A stretch of 7,029 nt of DNA from an uncultured Bacteroidota bacterium (GTDB taxonomy: Bacteria; Bacteroidota; Bacteroidia; NS11-12g; UBA955), in NCBI GenBank assembly GCA_903879775.1, contig CAIRMY010000088.1, positions 1-7,029 on the forward strand. Direction: 5' to 3'. The position numbers and the translations under genes are program-made. Shown here piece after piece: positions 1 to 6,099 of this stretch; position 1 is the stretch's first letter, and every line of letters starts with the position of its first letter. The notes below the pieces were generated by a model. The model was not told the DNA's origin and searched no databases. It worked only from the letters and a program-made list of their open reading frames with translations.

Positions 1-268
1 AAACCCAGGGTTTTGGTCCGCGTAGACATGAACGGCTTTGCCGATGCAAGGGTTGCCGCCGCGGCCAAAACCATTGGCTTATTGAGAGGACAGGGATGGA
101 TGGTGACCATACTTTCTCATAATGAAAACGCGCAAAAACAGGCATTCGCGTCGATGTTCCAGATGCCATATATTGTGGCACAATAACTCCCGTTGTGTTC
201 ATCGACTTATATTGAGCCTTTAGAAAGCCAACATTTAAAGCCAACAATGCAAATAATAATTTCTTCAT
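1..268 (-). CDS. Secreted protein, N-terminal part only (runs off left edge; distal half doubtful)
   Basis: The minus-strand reading from ATG 268-266 stays open to the window edge (89 codons, no stop). Residues 1-19 (MKKLLFALLALNVGFLKAQ) form a typical Bacteroidota signal peptide with likely cleavage next to the Ala-Gln, so the protein should be exported. The mature start contains VPQYMASGTSTRMPVF at about 30-45. From memory this resembles the first strand of large Bacteroidota surface or secreted proteins that often end in a type IX secretion sorting domain; the C-terminus that could confirm this lies outside. The start is supported by a promoter at 289-318 and an A-rich leader (AAAGAAAAAGAA) directly upstream. 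After about residue 48 (below position 125) the frame becomes rich in Trp, Arg and Pro and looks like a shadow reading, while base composition turns GC-richer. A frameshift, pseudogene or assembly join is possible. Confidence is high for the N-terminus and low for the rest. Confidence 0.6.
   Translation of the reverse strand, partial: MKKLLFALLALNVGFLKAQYKSMNTTGVIVPQYMASGTSTRMPVFARFHYEKVWSPSIPVLSISQWFWPRRQPLHRQSRSCLRGPKPWV
9..72. repeat. Imperfect inverted repeat near the left edge
   Basis: The arm GGTTTTGGTCCGCG (9-22) pairs with CGCGGCCAAAACC (60-72): 13 base pairs with a single bulged T at 17 and a 37-base loop. A smaller stem, CGGC-TTT-GCCG, lies inside the loop at 33-43. The arms are GC-rich compared with the AT-rich flank. 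It could be a structured element, a fold-back produced at a contig end, or chance within a GC-rich stretch. No T-run follows on either strand, so it does not look like an intrinsic terminator. Confidence 0.45.
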
Positions 269-288
269 TTCTTTTTCTTTGAATCTTA

Positions 289-318
289 CAAATTTAATTA
301 ACAAATCCGTAATTACAA
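289..318 (-). promoter_or_regulatory. Bacteroidota-type promoter for the secreted-protein gene
   Basis: Read on the minus strand, TTG (318-316) is followed by 19 bases and then TAAATTTG (296-289). This matches the known Bacteroidota consensus of TTTG/TTG near -33 and TAnnTTTG near -7. Transcription would start around 282-285, leaving a leader of roughly 15 bases before the ATG at 268-266. The box is well placed for the gene with the signal peptide and lies after the comF stop, so that gene probably has its own promoter rather than depending on read-through from comF. Confidence 0.6.
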
Positions 319-331
319 CCTTTACAAGGTT
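317..331. repeat. Short perfect inverted repeat (6-bp arms) between comF and the next promoter
   Basis: AACCTT, a 3-base loop TAC, then AAGGTT. On the plus strand a run of seven T (339-345) follows after seven bases, which is too far for a good intrinsic terminator, and no plausible plus-strand gene ends here. On the minus strand it lies just downstream of the comF stop but has no T-run after it; its end overlaps the -33 element of the promoter at 289-318. It may be a weak comF terminator, an operator, or chance. Confidence 0.3.
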
Positions 332-349
332 CGTCCTGTTTTTTTAACA

Positions 350-1030
350 TTACTGTGTGAATCCCAATGCTAAAACACTGATTTTCACATCTATATTTTT
401 GTGAATCTCTCGAATACAAGATTCAATTGTTGCTCCCGTTGTTATTACATCATCCACCAAAACAAGGTGTTTTAAGCCATTGTTGAAATTTCCAAAACGG
501 TATTGTCCTTGCGTATTCTCCCATCGAGAAAAACGACTCTTCTTCGTTTGACTATCAGCAAAATGATCTCTCAATAATAAATCATTGATGATTGGCAAAC
601 CAAAACTCTTCGATAAACCTTTGGCTATTTCTTCTGATTGATTGTAACCACGCCTATGCATTTTTTTTGGATGTAACGGCACTGGAACTAAACAATCAAA
701 ATCTGTTAAGCCATCTGACTTAATCCAATTTCCAAACAAATTACCTAAATCATTTGCCAATTCTATACCGTCATCATACTTAATATTCTTGATCAAATTT
801 GAATATTTTGAATCGCTTCGATACCGCATGTAAGCACTCGCCGATTCAACCTTACATCTTCCCCAAAAGGTTTTCTCAACCGGATTTTGTGATCCCAATT
901 GATAATAGCCCATTGGAATTCCTGATTCACATATTAAACACATATATCTCTCTTGACCATAAATAATTTGATCACAAATCAAACAATACCTGGGAAACAT
1001 TACATCCAGTATTGTATTTACCAATTTCAT
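350..1030 (-). CDS. comF: ComF family protein (phosphoribosyltransferase fold)
   Basis: A complete 226-residue protein of normal length for the family. The N-terminus carries two Cys pairs, C16-x2-C19 and C31-x2-C34, the zinc-binding module usual in ComF. Family motifs follow in order: PVPLHPKKMHRRGYNQ at 116-131, the QTKKSR...RWEN segment at 161-172, and the PRPP-binding loop LVLVDDVITTGAT at 189-201 with its paired Asp residues and TTGAT turn. ComF proteins are cytoplasmic and are needed for DNA uptake by natural transformation in several bacteria, where they are thought to work with the PriA and DprA machinery; homologues also occur in species not known to be competent. No other competence gene is visible, so a role in transformation here is inferred from the family only. 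The ATG at 1030-1028 is chosen because it directly precedes the conserved N-terminus. The gene is divergent from the ABC exporter; the 91 bases between them must hold both promoters, but I see no exact TAnnTTTG box there. Confidence 0.93.
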   Translation of the reverse strand: MKLVNTILDVMFPRYCLICDQIIYGQERYMCLICESGIPMGYYQLGSQNPVEKTFWGRCKVESASAYMRYRSDSKYSNLIKNIKYDDGIELANDLGNLFGNWIKSDGLTDFDCLVPVPLHPKKMHRRGYNQSEEIAKGLSKSFGLPIINDLLLRDHFADSQTKKSRFSRWENTQGQYRFGNFNNGLKHLVLVDDVITTGATIESCIREIHKNIDVKISVLALGFTQ

Positions 1031-1121
1031 ACTTTTCGTTTATCGATTAATTTCATTCTTTAAAACAACTTTTTTGCCTTTATCCCCCGATAAACAAAAT
1101 AATCCACGAAATTTGCAAAAC

Positions 1122-2951
1122 ATGGCTTCAAGTAGATTTGCAAATAGAGACATACCAAAATCAAAAATTAACATTACTTCGCTCAAACGTTCTTTCCGTT
1201 TGTTCAATTATATGTCTACCACAAATAAGTGGTTGTTCCTTCTTGGAACCATATTTTTAGCAATTACCGCTGGTGCCTCTATTTTATTTCCAAAACTTCT
1301 CGGAGACATGATGGACGGTGTTTTTGTATACAAACAAGGCGGCGTTTCAACAGCTCCTTCCCTAGATAAACTCACTAAAGTTGCTGAACTTTTTGTTTAT
1401 TTATTCATCGTACAAGCCGTTTTTAGCTTTCTTAGAATTGCCATTTATGTAAGAGTTACAGAAAATATGACATTGGGATTAAGAAGCGACCTCTTCAAAT
1501 CAGTGATCCACCAAAATATGGAATTTCATTCCCAAAACCGTGTGGGCGACTTACTCAGTAGATTTAGCTCCGATATCGCTCAGATTCAGGATACCTTTAC
1601 AACCAATATTGCCATGTTTATTCGACAGTTACTTGTTATGATTGGAGGGATTATTCTCATCTTTATGACTTCTAACAAACTTGCAATTAACATGCTCTTT
1701 ACCGTGCCAGTGATCATTGTAATTGCGCTTTTCTTTGGTAAATTCATTCGCAAAATTTCCAAAGAAGTGCAAGATCTTACGGCTCAAAACAATGTCATTG
1801 TTGAAGAATCCATCTCTGGAATCATCAATGTTAAAGCCTACACAAATGAAAATTTTGAACATTCACGATATCAGAAAAACTCATTAAATCTTCAAAAAGA
1901 AAGCATCATTCGAGGATATTGGAGAGGCGCCTTTAGCTCATTTATCATTGTCTGTCTCTTTGGAAGCATTGTATGGCTTATTTTTAAGGGACTTGGACTC
2001 GTGCAGTCTGGAGATTTGGCAATTGGCGAATTGTTTAATTTTATGTTTTTAACCGCTTTTGTTGGCGGAAGCATCGGTGGAATGGCAGAACAATTTGTTC
2101 AGATTCAAAAAACTTTAGGCGCAATTGAAAGGGTTCTAGACATCATTGATATGCCTCAAGAATCAAATCAATCAAAACTAAACCCTGATTTTAATCAACC
2201 CCTTCACTTTCAAAATATTGAATTTGCTTATCCCTCAAGACCAGATAACAATGTACTTAAGAATATTTCTTTTTCGCTTGAACCAGGACAAACGGTCGCT
2301 CTTGTTGGACCTAGCGGTTCCGGTAAAAGCACCATTGCCAGCTTAATTTATCAGTTTTATCAACCCACGCAAGGCAAAATTCAACTCGGAGGAAACAATA
2401 TCTCTGAATTCGATTTGATTCATTACCGCAACCACTTTGCATATGTCCCTCAAGAAATTGTGCTTTTTGGAGGAACAATCTACGAAAACATATTATATGG
2501 AAATCCCAATGCCAGTGAAGCTGAAGTTCATGAGGCAGCCACTAAAGCAAATGCACTTTCTTTTATCGAAGAATTTCCAGATAAATTCCAAACCCTAGTT
2601 GGCGATAGAGGAATGAAACTTTCTGGTGGACAAAAACAAAGAATTGCAATTGCTCGAGCCATTATAAGAAATCCCAAAGTTTTAATTTTAGATGAAGCTA
2701 CTTCAGCCCTCGATTCTGAAAGTGAATTTGAAGTTCAAAAAGCACTTTTTGAACTCATGAAAAATAGAACTTCATTGGTCATTGCTCATCGATTAAGCAC
2801 CATAAGACATGCCGACAATATTCTTGTGATTAAAAACGGGAACATCATCGAATCTGGCAATCACAACGAACTCCTTTCCATTGAAAATGGCATTTATAAA
2901 AACATGATTGATAGACAAATCGATCCTTCTGACTATTTTAGCAGCAACTAA
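1122..2951 (+). CDS. ABC exporter, fused permease and ATPase half-transporter (MsbA/BmrA type)
   Basis: This is a 609-residue inner-membrane exporter subunit, the usual length for a half-transporter that works as a dimer. Six membrane segments are predicted at about 38-60, 88-110, 164-184, 190-208, 272-290 and 303-322. The nucleotide-binding domain follows, with the A-loop Tyr (FAYPSRP, about 368-374), Walker A GPSGSGKST (396-404), Q-loop Gln (444), signature LSGGQ (500-504), Walker B VLILDE (520-525), D-loop SALD (528-531) and H-loop His (556). All catalytic residues are present, so it should be an active ATPase. The family moves lipids, lipid A precursors, peptides or drugs; the sequence does not fix the substrate, and calling it MsbA proper is not justified. 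I prefer ATG 1122 because homologues start with a short polar tail before the first helix. A TTG at 1074 would add 16 residues of low-complexity character. The TPR gene follows with only one base between, suggesting co-transcription and coupled translation. Confidence 0.93.
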   Translation: MASSRFANRDIPKSKINITSLKRSFRLFNYMSTTNKWLFLLGTIFLAITAGASILFPKLLGDMMDGVFVYKQGGVSTAPSLDKLTKVAELFVYLFIVQAVFSFLRIAIYVRVTENMTLGLRSDLFKSVIHQNMEFHSQNRVGDLLSRFSSDIAQIQDTFTTNIAMFIRQLLVMIGGIILIFMTSNKLAINMLFTVPVIIVIALFFGKFIRKISKEVQDLTAQNNVIVEESISGIINVKAYTNENFEHSRYQKNSLNLQKESIIRGYWRGAFSSFIIVCLFGSIVWLIFKGLGLVQSGDLAIGELFNFMFLTAFVGGSIGGMAEQFVQIQKTLGAIERVLDIIDMPQESNQSKLNPDFNQPLHFQNIEFAYPSRPDNNVLKNISFSLEPGQTVALVGPSGSGKSTIASLIYQFYQPTQGKIQLGGNNISEFDLIHYRNHFAYVPQEIVLFGGTIYENILYGNPNASEAEVHEAATKANALSFIEEFPDKFQTLVGDRGMKLSGGQKQRIAIARAIIRNPKVLILDEATSALDSESEFEVQKALFELMKNRTSLVIAHRLSTIRHADNILVIKNGNIIESGNHNELLSIENGIYKNMIDRQIDPSDYFSSN

Positions 2952-2952
2952 T

Positions 2953-4749
2953 TTGAAAAAAGTCCTTTTTTATATCGTTTTTTCCATCATTACAAACTTT
3001 GCATTTTCTCAAAACAAAGGAGAACTTGCAAATGGCTTGTATGAACAAAACGAATTTGAAAAAGCACAAATTATTTATGAGGAATTGACATCTGACCAAC
3101 CAGACGAATCATTCTTCTATCAACGTTATGTTCAATGTCTTGTTAAAACCAACAACCAAAAAAAAGCGGTAAAATTCATTCGTAAAAAAGCAAAAAAACA
3201 ATCTGACCCACTGATTTATATGATCGATGAATGCTGGGTGCTTTCTACAGATGAAAAAACAAAAAAAGAATCCGAAAATTTGTTCGAGTTGATCAATGGT
3301 AAAATCACAAATGACCTCGAAGCTTCTATCATTGCTTCCGAACATTTTGAAAAATATAATTTACTCGATTATGCCATCAAAATTCTTCAAGCTGCTGAAT
3401 CTAATTTTGGTAACATCCCAGAAATTTCAAATACCTTAGCTAACTTATACCTTTCCAATGGTCAAAGAATTAAGGCCATGGAACGATATCTAACTTTAAT
3501 GGTTCGCTCAAGTATTGAATTTGAACAATTCAAACAAGTTTTTGAATCCAACATTACCGATAGTGCCGACATCGTGGCCCTTCAACAACTTCTCTTACTT
3601 AAAATACAGGAAAATCCCTACGTAACATCTTTATCGGAATGGTTAAAATGGACATTCGTGAAATTACAAGATTGGAAAAATGCCTTTGTTTATACGAAAT
3701 CTATTGATATTCGTTTAAAAGAAGATGGAAAAAGAGTGTTTGAACTAGGATTGCTTTGCAAATCTAACAACGAACTCGCAATTGCCCTAAAATGCTTTGA
3801 ATACTGCACCAAATTAGGAATAAACGGTCATGATCCTAACCTTTCTCAATCAAACTATCTCGAAGTTAAATATTTATTGCTCCAGCAAAAAAACGGATCG
3901 AATATCGAATGGAACACCCTCATTGCTGAACTAAAAGCATTTGAAAACGAAAATGGTCCCTCAATTGAAACTTTACCAATTGCAGAAACCCTTTCTCAAA
4001 TTTATATTGAAAGAAGAAATAATCCAGATTCATCTGTATTTCTCCTCGAGAAATATTTAGAAAACCCCCAGATTCAAAAGAAAAACCTCGCTCAAGCCAA
4101 AATCTCACTCGCAAAAGCATACATTGCAAATAACGAAATGTGGCAAAGCGAATTACTTTTCGCGCAAGTTGAAAAAGATTACAGCGAAGAATCCTTAGGA
4201 CAAATTGCAAAATACAACCGCGCAGAATTGAGCTTCTTTAGAGGCGATTACGACTGGTCACTCATGCAACTCGATGTACTAAAAGATGCAACAACTCAAC
4301 TCATTTCCAACGACGCTATGGAACTTGCGCTTTGCATTACTGACAATGTAGCCTCCGACTCAAATTACATGCCCCTTCAATTGTATTCAAAAGCTTTGTT
4401 GTTTTTCAGACAACATAGATTCGACAGTGCTCTTTATTATGCCGAGAAGGTTAAATCAAATTATCCGGGACATAGCCTAACAGATGAGGTTTTGATGCTA
4501 AAAGCCAAAATATTTGAACAACAAGAACTTTTTGATAAAGCGGCAGATACCTATGAAACCATTTCCATTGCTTTTGCTCATGACATTCTCGTTGATAACG
4601 CCCTTTTTGCACTCGCAAACCTTTACCAATACAAACTTAACAATTCGGAAAAAGCGCAAATTTCCTATAAAAAAATAATTGAAAACCACTCAAATAGCAT
4701 TTTTATTGTAGATGCTCGTCGAGAATTTAGAAAACTTCGCGGTTTTTAA
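2953..4749 (+). CDS. Secreted tetratricopeptide-repeat protein, Bacteroidota-type
   Basis: A 598-residue protein if started at TTG 2953-2955. That start gives a clean signal peptide (MKKVLFYIVFSIITNFAFSQ, cut near Ser-Gln at 19-20), so it probably lies in the periplasm or as a membrane-associated protein. An upstream in-frame TTG at 2908 would bury the signal peptide behind 15 extra residues and overlap the transporter, so I reject it. The rest is almost all helical. TPR-like helix pairs are seen at about 25-51, 159-184, 263-289, 382-410, 476-506, 513-537 and 550-582, and the protein ends with the basic segment DARREFRKLRG. No enzyme motif is visible. TPR proteins act as scaffolds for protein complexes. 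I recall similar TPR proteins with this basic end in many Bacteroidota genomes, usually unnamed. It sits between an exporter and an outer-membrane barrel in one likely operon, so it may bind one of them. Function unknown. Confidence 0.85.
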   Translation: MKKVLFYIVFSIITNFAFSQNKGELANGLYEQNEFEKAQIIYEELTSDQPDESFFYQRYVQCLVKTNNQKKAVKFIRKKAKKQSDPLIYMIDECWVLSTDEKTKKESENLFELINGKITNDLEASIIASEHFEKYNLLDYAIKILQAAESNFGNIPEISNTLANLYLSNGQRIKAMERYLTLMVRSSIEFEQFKQVFESNITDSADIVALQQLLLLKIQENPYVTSLSEWLKWTFVKLQDWKNAFVYTKSIDIRLKEDGKRVFELGLLCKSNNELAIALKCFEYCTKLGINGHDPNLSQSNYLEVKYLLLQQKNGSNIEWNTLIAELKAFENENGPSIETLPIAETLSQIYIERRNNPDSSVFLLEKYLENPQIQKKNLAQAKISLAKAYIANNEMWQSELLFAQVEKDYSEESLGQIAKYNRAELSFFRGDYDWSLMQLDVLKDATTQLISNDAMELALCITDNVASDSNYMPLQLYSKALLFFRQHRFDSALYYAEKVKSNYPGHSLTDEVLMLKAKIFEQQELFDKAADTYETISIAFAHDILVDNALFALANLYQYKLNNSEKAQISYKKIIENHSNSIFIVDARREFRKLRGF

Positions 4750-4761
4750 TTTATTTGCAAC

Positions 4762-6099
4762 ATGTTTTTTAAAACAAAAAAATACCTGTTTCTTTTTTTA
4801 TTTCTTTTTGGGGGACAAAAACTTGGATTTTCTCAACTCGACAACCTAATTTTCAAACATTTAGGTGATATCAAACAAAAATATTACGATTATTCAGATT
4901 CAACAACTGTAGATGCCGTTGAAGCTGTGAGCATAGATACCATTGTAGCCGATTCCTTCCTTTCCTCTGATTCTCTTGCAATCATTGATTCCATAGCTGA
5001 ATCTAATGCTTCTTTTGCTCGAGATTCTGCATTGTTTTACTCAAACTTAAAAAAATCAAAAAACGATAACGATTATCGCTATCAAAGTGGATTTAGTTTT
5101 GGCAATTTAATGTATTGCAAAAACAATGAATATGGGGAAAATAACAATCCAGGACAAACCTTTTTTGGAAACCAATTATGGATTGGAGGGAAATCTTATT
5201 TTAATCAAAACTTAAGTGGTAGCCTTGGAGTTTTTATTCAATATGATTTTGGCGACAACCAATTCCCAAGTAAATTTCTTCCGATTTTTCAACTTAAATA
5301 CACTTCCAAAAATTCTAATTTCGTAGCTGGTTCTTTGTATGGAAATTCAAACCATAATTTGTTAGAACCAATTTACAATTACGAGAATAATTTTACGAAA
5401 CCTGTTGAATATGGACTTCAGTATTTTACATCAAATCAACTTTTTTCTTATCAAAGTTGGATCGATTGGCGCCAATTTGCCAAAATTCAGACATCTCAAC
5501 AAGAGATCATTTCATTTGGACAAACATTGAATTTACATCCTATCGATAGCAACCTTTATCCGTTCTATTTCATCATACCCACATCTTTATTGGTTTACCA
5601 CCAAGGAGGCGAAGCCTTAAATGTCCCTCAAAGAATCCAAACTGCATTGAATGGAACAGTTGGAATCCGATTTGGCGATAAGTTAAATCGCATCAGATTT
5701 GAATCACATTATTTGTTTTCAAATGATCCTTCGCCAGTACTAAGTCATGCATTTAAAAATGGAAATGGAACACTTACCAACTTCACTGTTTTCTTTAAAA
5801 ACGACACCTACAAACAAATTCGCCTTGTGGCATCATATTATAAAGCTCTAGAATTTTACAGCCCCTTGGGCACCCCCCTTTTTGCGAGCGAATTACCTGG
5901 AAAACCATATTACCAAGCAAGAACAAGAGAATTTGCAATGCTCCGATTTCAGTATGAAAAACAAATCATTTTGGGAAATAACTCAATGTTATTTATAGAT
6001 TTACGTGCAGAGCCTATTTATCACATTCAGCAAAAATTATTTGCCTTTTCAACTGGAGTTTACTTAAAAATGAACATTGGAAGCAACAACATTCATTAA
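4762..6099 (+). CDS. Predicted outer-membrane beta-barrel protein with acidic linker
   Basis: A complete 445-residue protein. Residues 1-25 are a signal peptide: Lys-rich start, a Phe/Leu-only core at 8-16, and GFSQ at the cut. Residues about 42-95 are a low-complexity linker dense in Asp, Ser, Ala and Ile, with many DS pairs, unlike the rest. From about 105 the sequence alternates polar and hydrophobic residues with many Tyr, Phe, Asn and Gly, as expected of transmembrane beta strands. Two segments look like conserved signatures: NQLWIGGKSYF at about 137-147 and SLYGNSNHNLLEPIYNYEN at 191-209. From memory the second resembles a Bacteroidota-only family of unnamed barrel proteins. The chain ends in SNNIH rather than the usual terminal aromatic residue. 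No catalytic motif is visible, so a porin, exporter or structural role are all possible. The ATG at 4762 lies 12 bases after the TPR stop, consistent with an operon. Its stop shares TTAA with the stop of the convergent gene. Confidence 0.75.
   Translation: MFFKTKKYLFLFLFLFGGQKLGFSQLDNLIFKHLGDIKQKYYDYSDSTTVDAVEAVSIDTIVADSFLSSDSLAIIDSIAESNASFARDSALFYSNLKKSKNDNDYRYQSGFSFGNLMYCKNNEYGENNNPGQTFFGNQLWIGGKSYFNQNLSGSLGVFIQYDFGDNQFPSKFLPIFQLKYTSKNSNFVAGSLYGNSNHNLLEPIYNYENNFTKPVEYGLQYFTSNQLFSYQSWIDWRQFAKIQTSQQEIISFGQTLNLHPIDSNLYPFYFIIPTSLLVYHQGGEALNVPQRIQTALNGTVGIRFGDKLNRIRFESHYLFSNDPSPVLSHAFKNGNGTLTNFTVFFKNDTYKQIRLVASYYKALEFYSPLGTPLFASELPGKPYYQARTREFAMLRFQYEKQIILGNNSMLFIDLRAEPIYHIQQKLFAFSTGVYLKMNIGSNNIH

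Noticed and set aside
1..186. Plus-strand open frame, 61 codons ending at TAA 184-186, with a stretch loosely like the N-terminus of phosphoglycerate kinase (VLVRVDMN ... VTILSH)
   Set aside because: It ends inside the minus-strand gene, which has a signal peptide and promoter. The spacing between the two PGK-like pieces is too short and the SHLGRP motif is missing. It could only be real up to about position 120, as part of a chimeric join, so it is kept as a point to check and not as a gene.
224..246. 10-base direct repeat AAAGCCAACA at 224-233 and 237-246
   Set aside because: It lies inside the signal-peptide codons and is explained by repeated Leu, Ala, Val and Gly codons; no mobile element border is present.
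1108..1115. GAAATTTG, one mismatch from the TAnnTTTG box, upstream of the exporter
   Set aside because: It lies only six bases before the ATG at 1122, so a transcript starting there would have almost no leader, and no good -33 partner was seen.
1074..1121. Longer exporter start at TTG 1074
   Set aside because: It adds 16 polar residues that match nothing in the family, and a normal ATG start exists at 1122 at the expected distance from the first helix.
1629..2074. Minus-strand open frames inside the exporter gene (1629-1862 and 1892-2074)
   Set aside because: They are shadows of a strongly supported ABC transporter and have no domain or signal of their own.
3109..4689. Minus-strand open frames inside the TPR gene (3109-3345, 3920-4210, 4498-4689)
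   Set aside because: They are Phe-rich or Cys-rich readings produced by the reverse complement of Lys/Glu-rich helical codons, with no start context or homology that I recognise.
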